Assembly (NCBI GenBank): GCA_016190205.1
Contig: JACPQZ010000074.1
Coordinates: 1-13,955 of the forward strand
Reading direction: 5' to 3'
Source: Candidatus Omnitrophota bacterium
Lineage (GTDB): Bacteria > Omnitrophota > JACPQZ01
Length of the DNA stretch: 13,955 nt
How positions within the stretch are numbered: position 1 is the first letter of the stretch; each line of letters starts with the position of its first letter. Below are positions 5,677 through 12,234 of this stretch, one piece after another. The notes below the pieces were generated by a model that worked only from the letters and a program-made list of their open reading frames with translations, was not told the DNA's origin and did no database searches. A program made the translations under genes and the position numbers.

Positions 5677-6803
5677 CACTCCGCCTCTTGAAAGCAGTCG
5701 AGATCCGGCTCCAGAGAAGCCAGGAACTTAAGACTCAAGGTCCTAAAGAAAATAGAAAACGGCAGAAAACAACATTGAATAAGGAAACTGGTGGCCCCCC
5801 ACACGGTGAGGGCGGCCGCGAGGAGCGCAAGGGTCAAGAGAATCTTAAGGGCAAGGGGGCCCAAGACCGCAAGGAGTACCCCCGCCAGAAAATACAATAT
5901 GAGGGGAACATACACCACCAAAACAATCAGCAAAAGTCCCACGGCCGATGCCAGGACCGCAGCTATCCCCAGCCCGAGTTTGACAAGTAAGTAAAGAGTG
6001 ATCCGTCCGAGATGGCGGCCCGCAAGTTCCAGGACCTCGAGCCAGGCGGCCGTCACCCCGGTCCCGCGCCGAAACATGACGGGAACCATAAAATCCCTCG
6101 CGATAACCCCGACGAGCCAGCCCGCGATGATGAGACCCGCCAGCAAGAGGGCGAGGGGTATAAACCCCGGCCAGACTTCGTCCCAAGCCACCTGGCCAAT
6201 GTCGCTCCATTTCAGTATTCCTACTACCTTGAGCACCGCCAAGCCAACGATACCAGCAGCCAAGGCCCAAAAAACCAGCCCGTAGAGCAAGAGCCAGACG
6301 AAATACGAGTCGCCCAACTTCTTATGACTTCTGAATGGGCCCCGAATTTCAGCCGTGCCCCGGACGATATTCTGTAAAAAAACGAAGGTAAGCCGCGCGC
6401 GCAGCCAGGTGAAAAACACTATGACGAGCAGTAAAACAGCAAAGGCGATGAGAGCGATGCGCAGGCCCCAACCGGCGACAAACTGCTGAAAGCCCGCGCG
6501 AAGGGCCTTAAGATCAATGGGAGCGGGCGGAGAAGAATCTTGGAGTTCCACGGATTCTGTCCCGCCTCCTGTATCCACTTCCCCAACCGTCAAGCCGCCT
6601 TCCTCCGCTGCCTGCTCTTCCCGGGCGCCCGGCGGCCAGTCGGAGGGGAAATTGAAATTCATGCCCGGCCCAGACAGGAGTTCACCGGACAAGGCAGCCA
6701 CGCACACGAGCACAATCCAATGACCCGGTCTCAACGGCCTAAACAAAAGCTTGAGCATCCCGTTCCAGGAATCCGCGATAAGGTATTTGAAAGACGCATT
6801 CAT
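5676..6803 (-). CDS. Multi-pass membrane protein of unknown function
   Basis: A 375-residue integral membrane protein that I do not recognise with confidence. Residues 28-44 form a first hydrophobic segment. Residues 48-100 are a polar, acidic and Gly/Pro-rich loop, probably outside the membrane. Five or six more helices follow (about 112-134, 166-192, 212-238, 266-300, 302-345). The WLRARLTFVFLQNIVRG...GDSYFVWLLLYG pattern (133-174) is reminiscent of a family of uncharacterised bacterial and archaeal membrane proteins annotated as DUF4013- or DUF7544-like; this is from memory and untested. Its ATG overlaps the amidotransferase stop by four bases (ATGA), and it overlaps the next gene by one base, so translation is coupled across all three. 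Confidence 0.8.
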   Translation of the reverse strand: MNASFKYLIADSWNGMLKLLFRPLRPGHWIVLVCVAALSGELLSGPGMNFNFPSDWPPGAREEQAAEEGGLTVGEVDTGGGTESVELQDSSPPAPIDLKALRAGFQQFVAGWGLRIALIAFAVLLLVIVFFTWLRARLTFVFLQNIVRGTAEIRGPFRSHKKLGDSYFVWLLLYGLVFWALAAGIVGLAVLKVVGILKWSDIGQVAWDEVWPGFIPLALLLAGLIIAGWLVGVIARDFMVPVMFRRGTGVTAAWLEVLELAGRHLGRITLYLLVKLGLGIAAVLASAVGLLLIVLVVYVPLILYFLAGVLLAVLGPLALKILLTLALLAAALTVWGATSFLIQCCFLPFSIFFRTLSLKFLASLEPDLDCFQEAE

Positions 6804-7531
6804 GCTATGCCGCGCACCTTTCTCTGCTCCGTTCCCAGCCGCGCGCTCCGTTCCATCCCATCCAAAAATGCGCTCATGACAGGAGCCAGGCCGTCAAAGC
6901 CTACGGGCGCCGTAATCTGTTCCCGCCCTTGTACGTATTCACCCTCCAAGAGCTCGTCCCCGCACTCTTCTATGAGCGCGTCCACACCTTCCCGCGTCGC
7001 CTCCAAATGAAATTGGAGACCTGCGACCCGGCCGCCATACTCGAAGGCCTGGTTGGCACAAGCCCTGCTCTCCGCAGTCCGCACAGCACCGCTCGGAATA
7101 TCAAAGGTATCCCCATGCCAATGGAACGGGGTAAATTCACGCGGGATATCCCTAAAAAAAGCAGACCGTCCGGCATCCTGCGTCAACTGGACCGGAAACC
7201 ATCCTATTTCTTTGTGACGATTCTTGTATACCCGGGCACCCAGCACGCTCGCCACAAGCTGTGCCCCCAGGCAAATACCCAAAACCAACTTCCCCGCTCC
7301 GATGGAAGCCTCGATGAAACGCTTTTCACGAACGAGCCAGGGAAAACCCTTTTCATCATAAGCCCCCATAGGACCCCCCATGATCACCAGCCAATCTATT
7401 TTTTCAAGGTCAGGCAAGGGTTCCTTTTGAAAAAGCAAGGTGGTTCGCAAGGTGTGGCGCCGTTCCCGCGCCCAGCCCGCAATGCGGGCCGGTCCCTCGA
7501 ATACTGCGTGCTGGATAACTTGGATAATCAT
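6800..7531 (-). CDS. Class I glutamine amidotransferase (GMP synthase-like)
   Basis: A 243-residue stand-alone class I glutamine amidotransferase, expected to hydrolyse glutamine and pass ammonia to an acceptor or to hydrolyse a gamma-glutamyl bond. The Rossmann-like start is followed by VIMGGPMGAYDE (49-60), the nucleophile elbow VLGICLGAQ with Cys87, and GLQFHLEAT with His175 and Glu177, so the Cys-His-Glu triad is complete. FHWHGDTFDIPSGA (136-149) is the segment seen in GuaA-like 'GATase1' proteins that are not fused to a synthetase. The physiological acceptor is unknown, and no synthetase is adjacent. It heads the five-gene minus-strand operon. The ATG lacks a Shine-Dalgarno sequence (CCTTCT immediately precedes it). 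Confidence 0.92.
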   Translation of the reverse strand: MIIQVIQHAVFEGPARIAGWARERRHTLRTTLLFQKEPLPDLEKIDWLVIMGGPMGAYDEKGFPWLVREKRFIEASIGAGKLVLGICLGAQLVASVLGARVYKNRHKEIGWFPVQLTQDAGRSAFFRDIPREFTPFHWHGDTFDIPSGAVRTAESRACANQAFEYGGRVAGLQFHLEATREGVDALIEECGDELLEGEYVQGREQITAPVGFDGLAPVMSAFLDGMERSARLGTEQRKVRGIA

Positions 7532-7562
7532 AGAAGGTCTAGGGCATATCTTAAGCCGAGCA

Positions 7563-7591
7563 ATTTTAGCACCCTTTGCCCGATTTGCCTA
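7563..7591 (-). promoter_or_regulatory. Possible promoter of the amidotransferase operon
   Basis: On the minus strand, TAGGCA (7591-7586) and TAAAAT (7568-7563) are separated by 17 bases. Transcription would start near 7556, about 25 bases before the ATG at 7531. The -35 matches consensus at only four of six positions. Confidence 0.4.
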
Positions 7592-7614
7592 GTGCGCAAT
7601 TCGCATAGATCTAT

Positions 7615-7643
7615 TTGACACTTAAGGTTAGAACGTCTATCAT
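7615..7643 (+). promoter_or_regulatory. Promoter of the Mla-like operon
   Basis: A perfect -35 TTGACA (7615-7620) and a -10 TATCAT (7638-7643, five of six) are spaced by exactly 17 bases. The predicted start falls at about 7649-7651, directly against the ATG at 7652, so the transcript would have essentially no 5' leader. Confidence 0.65.
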
Positions 7644-7651
7644 AAACCCTG

Positions 7652-8794
7652 ATGAGCGCACTCGCCACCGTTCAAGGAGCGCATTACACCTTCGTACGGC
7701 GCCCTCCCGAGACACTCGCCCTCATGCTAAGCGGCCGCCTGGACGCCGACAGCCTCGGGTCACTTTGGTCTTCCCTTTTCCGGCAGATTGATAGCGAGGG
7801 GCCCGCCCATCTCGTGGTCGACGCGGCCCAGGTTGACTACTGCGACGGATCGGGAATTGGTCTTGTCCTGGAACTGGCCCGCCATCAGAAAAGTATGGGC
7901 AGATCTTTTAAGATCGAAGGGCTGCGGGAGGAATACTTAAACCTCCTCAAACTCTACACCGTGAGTGAAGTGGCGGGAACCGTGAGGGCCAGCCTCAAGC
8001 CCACGAATACCTTCGAGGAGATAGGCCGTTCGACCCTCGTCCTTTGGCGGGGTACCCGAGGGGTACTTTCTTTTGTGGGCGAGCTGTGCGCGACCCTGGC
8101 CAGAATTATCTTAAATCCCCGCCTCCTGCGCTGGCAGGATACCCTGGTCGTCGTGGAGAAGGCGGGCGTCAATTCCTTTCCCATCATCGCCCTGGTCGGA
8201 TTTCTCATCGGGCTCATCATGTCGTTTCAGTCGGCCATCGCCATGCGCATGTTCGGGGCGGAAATCTTCGTCGCCAATTTCATTGGCATCTCGCTTTTTA
8301 GAGAGTTGGGGCCCCTCATGACGGCGATCATCCTGGCGGGGCGGTCCGGGGCCGCCTTTGCCGCCGAAATCGGAACGATGAAGGTGAATGAAGAGATAGA
8401 TGCCCTGAACACCATGGGTATCGACCCCGTGCGCTTCCTGGCCGTGACGCGCGTGATCGCGTCGGTGGTTGTCACCCCCCTCCTCGCCATCTTTGCCAGC
8501 CTCTTCGGCCTCATCGGGGGCGCGATCGTATATAGCTCGCTGGGCTTTCCCCTGATTACCTTCGTGCGGCAGATACAGTTTGCGACGACCTACGTGGACC
8601 TTATGGGGGGGCTGGTTAAGGCTGCCGCGTTTGGTTTGATCATCGCCGGCTTGGGCTGCCGGCACGGCCTGATGACGAAATCGGGAGCCAGCGCAGTGGG
8701 AGACTCCACCACCCAGGCCGTCGTCAACATCCTCATCCTTATTGTGGTCGCAGACGGGGTCTTCTCCGTGCTTTATTACAACTTAGGAATTTAG
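7652..8794 (+). CDS. mlaE: STAS-MlaE fusion, lipid ABC transporter permease
   Basis: The inner-membrane permease of an Mla-type phospholipid transporter, with the regulatory STAS subunit (MlaB-like) fused at the N-terminus; 380 residues. Residues 15-110 are STAS: SGRLDADSLGSLW, then DYCDGSGIGLVLELAR with Ser67 at the position phosphorylated or sensed in STAS proteins. Residues 125-380 are the MlaE domain, with an amphipathic segment, five to six helices and the signature FRELGPLMTAIILAGRSGAA (216-235) followed by EIGTMKVNEEIDALNTMGI. MlaE works with MlaF and MlaD, both encoded immediately downstream. The ATG at 7652 has no Shine-Dalgarno sequence, and the promoter abuts it. The next in-frame ATG, at 7724, would truncate the STAS domain. 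Confidence 0.94.
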   Translation: MSALATVQGAHYTFVRRPPETLALMLSGRLDADSLGSLWSSLFRQIDSEGPAHLVVDAAQVDYCDGSGIGLVLELARHQKSMGRSFKIEGLREEYLNLLKLYTVSEVAGTVRASLKPTNTFEEIGRSTLVLWRGTRGVLSFVGELCATLARIILNPRLLRWQDTLVVVEKAGVNSFPIIALVGFLIGLIMSFQSAIAMRMFGAEIFVANFIGISLFRELGPLMTAIILAGRSGAAFAAEIGTMKVNEEIDALNTMGIDPVRFLAVTRVIASVVVTPLLAIFASLFGLIGGAIVYSSLGFPLITFVRQIQFATTYVDLMGGLVKAAAFGLIIAGLGCRHGLMTKSGASAVGDSTTQAVVNILILIVVADGVFSVLYYNLGI

Positions 8795-8798
8795 TACG

Positions 8799-9563
8799 AT
8801 GGGTGGGCAGGGCCAGGAGCTTATTCGCGTAGAAGGCCTTACGTCAGCATTCGGCCAGGAAACCGTGCTGGAAGACATCTCGTTTAACGTCATGCACGGA
8901 GAGGTGTTCGTCATCCTGGGGGGATCGGGCTCCGGAAAGAGCACTCTCCTCAAACACATGATCGGTCTTTTAAAACCACAGAAGGGACGCGTCCTAATCA
9001 ATGGGGAGGATATCGTCGCCGCAAGCGGCGAGTCCCGCCAGCGCATCTTGCGCAAATTCGGGGTAATGTACCAGAGCGGGGCCCTCTTTGGTTCTATGAC
9101 ACTCCTTGAAAACGTGCGCCTTCCGCTTGAGGAATTCACACAGCTCCCTGCCGAGGCCATGGACCTGATCGCACTCATGAAACTCAAGCTCGTGGGACTG
9201 GCGCCTTTCGCGCATCACCTGCCCGCGGAGACGAGCGGAGGCATGCAGAAGCGCGCGGGGATCGCCCGGGCCATGGTCTTGGACCCCGAGATCCTTTTTC
9301 TGGATGAGCCCTCGGCGGGTCTTGACCCGGGCACCTCGGCCGATTTGGACGAGCTTATCCTCAAGCTCGCGCAGACGTTGAAGATCACTTTCGTGATCGT
9401 CTCGCACGAGCTGGCGAGCATCTTTAAGGTGGCGGATCGGGCGGTCATGCTGGATAAGAGGTCCAAGACGATCATCGCAGAGGGCCGTCCGGCGGAATTG
9501 CGCGCCGCGAGCACCCACCCGCTCGTCAGACAGTTCTTCAACCGGGAGCCTTCACGCACATGA
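8799..9563 (+). CDS. mlaF: MlaF-like ABC transporter ATPase
   Basis: The cytoplasmic ATPase driving MlaE/MlaD lipid transport; 254 residues, close to the family norm. Walker A is GGSGSGKST (41-49, Lys47); the Q-loop lies in GVMYQSGALFGSMTLLENV (88-106), the 'F-G-S/L-T-V-xEN' form usual for MlaF. The signature is TSGGMQKRAGIARAM (145-159), with SGGM as in MlaF rather than SGGQ. Walker B is ILFLDE (165-170, catalytic Glu170), the D-loop AGLDP, and the switch His203 lies in VSHE. It starts four bases after mlaE stops and ends overlapping mlaD by ATGA, supporting stoichiometric co-expression. All catalytic residues are intact. Confidence 0.96.
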   Translation: MGGQGQELIRVEGLTSAFGQETVLEDISFNVMHGEVFVILGGSGSGKSTLLKHMIGLLKPQKGRVLINGEDIVAASGESRQRILRKFGVMYQSGALFGSMTLLENVRLPLEEFTQLPAEAMDLIALMKLKLVGLAPFAHHLPAETSGGMQKRAGIARAMVLDPEILFLDEPSAGLDPGTSADLDELILKLAQTLKITFVIVSHELASIFKVADRAVMLDKRSKTIIAEGRPAELRAASTHPLVRQFFNREPSRT

Positions 9564-10393
9564 GCTTTCAACCCAACCACTTCAAGATCGGGCTATTCGT
9601 GGTCCTGGCCGTCACCTTTTGCACGATTGGAATTGCTGTGCTCGGGGCCGGAAAAATCTTTCGAAAAACCATTCCCATGGAAACCTACTTCAACGAATCC
9701 GTGCAAGGTCTGGACGTGGGCTCCCCCGTAAAGCACCGCGGGGTCCAGATCGGCCGTGTGGAGGAAATCACCTTTGTGCGGGACGTTTATGAACGGGGTT
9801 TGGAAGATGAGGGATTTTTCAAATATGCGAGTTACGTGCTGGTCCGGTGCGCCCTCGACATAAACACGTTTGGGGGCCTCACCCTCGCCAAAGCACGGCC
9901 CATCGTGGAACAAATGGTGGAGAAGGGACTGCGCGTTAGACTTGCCTCCCAGGGGTTGACGGGTATCGGGTACCTGGAAGTGGATTACCTCTCGCTGACC
10001 GAGAACCCTCGCTTGCAGATCGACTGGGTTCCCGTCGCGCTCTATGTCCCTTCGGCCCCCAGCGTCTTCAACCGCTTCGCCATGTACGCGGAAGAGGTCC
10101 TCAAGGAGCTGGGCCAGCTCGATATCGACGAGATCGGACACGATCTGGACCAGCTTTTGGTCACTCTGGATTCGTCGTTCAAGGCCGAGTTCTCCCCCTC
10201 GCTCGCCCAGCTTCACAAAACCTTGAGCCGCGTCGACTCCATTCTCAATTCGCGCCAGCTGACCATTGAGGAGACGCTGGATAATCTCCACCGCGTCTCC
10301 TCCAACTTAAAGGATATTACGGAAAACGCCAAACAAAATCCGTCCCAGTTTGTCTTCGGGGCTCCCCCCGAGCGGGTGGAGCCGTCCAGATGA
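9560..10393 (+). CDS. mlaD: MlaD-like MCE-domain substrate-binding protein
   Basis: A membrane-anchored periplasmic MCE protein expected to form a hexameric ring on the MlaE dimer and conduct lipids; 277 residues. A short cytoplasmic start is followed by one transmembrane helix (about 9-31). The MCE domain runs from about 38 to 145, including FNESVQGLDVGSPVKHRGVQIGRVEEI and the hydrophobic GLTGIGYLEVDY. A helical, coiled-coil-like tail (about 170-260) is longer than in E. coli MlaD, with LDQLL...LHKTLSRVDSILNS periodicity; such tails can extend the channel or bind the lipoprotein. A residue 70-95 insertion (VRDVYERGLEDEGFFKY) lies between MCE strands, as in PqiB-like proteins. It overlaps both neighbours by four bases. 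Confidence 0.93.
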   Translation: MSFQPNHFKIGLFVVLAVTFCTIGIAVLGAGKIFRKTIPMETYFNESVQGLDVGSPVKHRGVQIGRVEEITFVRDVYERGLEDEGFFKYASYVLVRCALDINTFGGLTLAKARPIVEQMVEKGLRVRLASQGLTGIGYLEVDYLSLTENPRLQIDWVPVALYVPSAPSVFNRFAMYAEEVLKELGQLDIDEIGHDLDQLLVTLDSSFKAEFSPSLAQLHKTLSRVDSILNSRQLTIEETLDNLHRVSSNLKDITENAKQNPSQFVFGAPPERVEPSR

Positions 10394-11016
10394 ATTCTAA
10401 AATTTTCGCTTTCCCCGCCGTGATGGCCCTCCTCGCGCTGGGACTTACGCTCACGAGCTGTGCCAGTCTCAAGCCCAGCTATCCCAGAAAAAGCTCCTAC
10501 GTCCTCGAGGTAACGCGGGAGGGCCCTCCCTCCATGCCGGTGCAGGGGATGTTTTTAAAAATCCGCACCTTAAGGCCCGCCCCGCAATTTGATCAGAAAG
10601 GGTTTGTCTACAAGACGGAGCCTTTGACTTTCAAATCCGACTATTACAACGAATTTTATGTCTCCCCGCCCGCCCTGATCACAGACGAGATTAAGAAATG
10701 GGTGACCGCCTCGGGCCTTTTTGAAAAGGTGCTGCCGAAAGAGAGCTTGTTGGAGGCCACGCACACCATGGAGGGAGAAATCCTTGAGCTCTTCGGGGAC
10801 TATACCGCCCCTGACACCCCGCAGGCAGTCATGACGATTAAGCTCGTGTTTCTCGAGCAGGGCACTTCCCCGCCTACAGTCCTTTTTGAGAAGAGCTACC
10901 GGAAAAACCCAGCCCTAAAAACGAAATCCGTCGGGGGACTCGTAGAGGCATGGAACGAGGCCTTGGAGGAGATTCTTACCGACTTCGAGCAGGACCTAAA
11001 GACGGCCTACTTTTGA
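10390..11016 (+). CDS. PqiC-like ABC transport auxiliary lipoprotein
   Basis: A 208-residue lipoprotein of the ABC-type transport auxiliary family (PqiC/DUF330-like), which partners MCE systems at the outer membrane. The signal peptide ends in the lipobox LTSC (21-24), giving lipidation at Cys24; Ala and Ser follow, with no Asp at +2, consistent with outer-membrane sorting. The domain reads YVLEVTREGPP (37-47), then ...FVYKTEPLTFKSDYYNEFYVSPPALITDEIKKWV, the typical 'Y.....y....W..pP...i...l...l' pattern of the family, and a C-terminal helix NEALEEILTDFEQDLKTAY. It begins with an ATGA overlap on mlaD and has GTGGAG eight bases ahead of its ATG. It is probably the last gene of the Mla-like transcript, and no MlaC or MlaA follows. 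Confidence 0.86.
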   Translation: MNSKIFAFPAVMALLALGLTLTSCASLKPSYPRKSSYVLEVTREGPPSMPVQGMFLKIRTLRPAPQFDQKGFVYKTEPLTFKSDYYNEFYVSPPALITDEIKKWVTASGLFEKVLPKESLLEATHTMEGEILELFGDYTAPDTPQAVMTIKLVFLEQGTSPPTVLFEKSYRKNPALKTKSVGGLVEAWNEALEEILTDFEQDLKTAYF

Positions 11017-11041
11017 ACGCGGCCTCCCCGCGTGCTATAAT
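11013..11041 (+). promoter_or_regulatory. Promoter of lapA-terC
   Basis: A perfect TATAAT (11036-11041) preceded by extended TGC has TTGAAC (11013-11018) 17 bases upstream. The -35 overlaps the stop region of the lipoprotein gene. Transcription would start near 11048, leaving about 24 bases before the lapA ATG at 11072, with a GGAGG ribosome site at 11062-11066. Confidence 0.7.
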
Positions 11042-11071
11042 GATGTTTACCAAATAGTTACGGAGGGTTCC

Positions 11072-11266
11072 ATGAATTGGAAGACGAATGGTATCGTGGC
11101 ACTCGTCATCATCATTATCATCTTCATCCTGCAGAATAGAGAGGTCGTGCCCGTTCGCTTCCTCTTCTGGTCGCTCCAGATGAGCCGGGTCGTCGTCCTC
11201 TTTACGACCTTTCTCTTGGGCGTCCTCGCCGGCTGGGCCTACACCCGCTTCGTGAAGCGCTTCTAA
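11072..11266 (+). CDS. lapA: LapA-domain (DUF1049) small membrane protein
   Basis: A 64-residue two-helix protein of the LapA family. Helix 1 is about residues 7-23 (ALVIIIIIFILQN); a short NREVVPVRFLFWSLQMS link with the typical 'QN...V.v.F..W...' pattern follows; helix 2 is about 39-58, with GVLAGW and a basic end RFVKRF. In E. coli LapA works with LapB in lipopolysaccharide assembly and LpxC control. This copy lacks the long cytosolic tail of the E. coli protein and there is no LapB gene next to it, so the role is inferred from family only. It has a clean GGAGG site and is followed by terC after four bases. Confidence 0.85.
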   Translation: MNWKTNGIVALVIIIIIFILQNREVVPVRFLFWSLQMSRVVVLFTTFLLGVLAGWAYTRFVKRF

Positions 11267-11270
11267 TACC

Positions 11271-12197
11271 GTGTCGCCCTTCGGCTGGGTAGCTTTTCAC
11301 GTCCTCATTTTAACTCTCCTCGCCTTCGATCTATTATATTTCCAGAAAAAACCGCGCGAGATCCGCATCCGGGAGGCCGTACTCTGGAGCGTCTTTTGGA
11401 TCATTCTCTCTCTATTATTTAACGGCTGGATCTACATCTCCAAAGGTTCCGACGCGGCCCTCAAGTTTCTCACGGGATACATCCTCGAGAAATCCTTGAG
11501 CGTCGACAATCTCTTCGTCTTTCTTCTCATCTTTTCGCACTTTCGTATTCCGTCCGTCTACCAGCACAAAATTTTGTTCTGGGGAATCCTGGGAGCCCTC
11601 ATCACGCGCATCACCTTTATCCTGTGCGGTGTGGCGATCATCGAGGCCTTTGAGTGGGTCCTATACATCCTGGGCGCCGTTCTTATATGGGCAGGGGCGC
11701 GCCTCTTGTTCGAGAAAGACAAAGAGGTGGAACCCGAGAAGGGGTTTCTACTCAAGCTCTTTCGAAGACTGCTTCCCATCACCCCGGGTTTGGAAGGGGG
11801 CCGGTTCCTTGTCAAGAAAGGCGGCCGGATCATGGCCACCCCCCTGCTCGTAACCCTCGTGGTCATTGAAACGACCGACATTGTCTTCGCCATCGATTCC
11901 ATCCCTGCGGTCTTGGCCATCGCACGCGATCCCTTTATTGTTTACACGTCCAACATCTTCGCCATACTGGGAATGCGCGCCCTGTTCTTCGCCCTGGCAG
12001 GCGCCATGCAGCTCTTCCACCACCTGCATTACGGGCTGGGGGCCATACTGATCTTTGTTGGGATTAAAATGGCGACCGAGGGACTCCTGCACATCCCCGT
12101 GGCAATCGCCTTGGCGGTCGTGGTCGTCATCCTGACCCTGTCCATAGCCGCCTCGCTCATCTTTCCCGACAGAAAGGGGTCAGGTCTTGCAAAATAA
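11271..12197 (+). CDS. TerC/Alx-family membrane protein
   Basis: A 308-residue integral membrane protein of the TerC family, linked to tellurite resistance and, for relatives such as Alx and MeeF, to manganese export and metallation of exported proteins. Helices cover nearly the whole sequence. The signatures EKSLSVDNLFVFLLIF (73-88) and ETTDIVFAIDSIPAVLAI (200-217) carry the conserved acidic residues proposed to bind metal. The only available start is GTG at 11271, because an in-frame TGA lies six codons upstream; no ribosome site is seen, so translation may be coupled to lapA, four bases upstream. The last six codons (GSGLAK) and the stop lie in a palindromic element, so the native C-terminus was probably different. 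I see no yybP-ykoY riboswitch in the short upstream spacer. Confidence 0.93.
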   Translation: MSPFGWVAFHVLILTLLAFDLLYFQKKPREIRIREAVLWSVFWIILSLLFNGWIYISKGSDAALKFLTGYILEKSLSVDNLFVFLLIFSHFRIPSVYQHKILFWGILGALITRITFILCGVAIIEAFEWVLYILGAVLIWAGARLLFEKDKEVEPEKGFLLKLFRRLLPITPGLEGGRFLVKKGGRIMATPLLVTLVVIETTDIVFAIDSIPAVLAIARDPFIVYTSNIFAILGMRALFFALAGAMQLFHHLHYGLGAILIFVGIKMATEGLLHIPVAIALAVVVVILTLSIAASLIFPDRKGSGLAK

Positions 12198-12226
12198 CAT
12201 GTGTGATACTGCAAGACCTGACCCCT
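12175..12226. repeat. Perfect 17-bp-arm palindrome (REP-like element)
   Basis: The left arm AGGGGTCAGGTCTTGCA (12175-12191) and right arm TGCAAGACCTGACCCCT (12210-12226) are exact reverse complements, around an 18-base loop containing ACATGT. The left arm is inside the terC frame. The GGGGTCAGGTCTTGCA arm looks to me like REP/RAYT-associated palindromes common in environmental bacterial genomes; that is from memory. It sits between convergent genes and could end transcription in both directions, but there is no T run on the plus-strand side. Confidence 0.85.
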
Positions 12227-12234
12227 CATTAAGA

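Noticed and set aside
7593-7605. Short palindrome TGCG-CAATT-CGCA in the divergent promoter region
   Set aside because: Four-base arms are expected by chance, and no regulator gene is adjacent to support an operator.
8111-8665. A 184-codon minus-strand frame over mlaE
   Set aside because: It is antisense to the MlaE domain and rich in His, Gly, Asp and Arg, as expected from a reverse-frame shadow.
11017-11071. A yybP-ykoY (manganese) riboswitch ahead of lapA-terC
   Set aside because: The leader is only about 24 bases after the predicted start and does not hold the needed paired helices.
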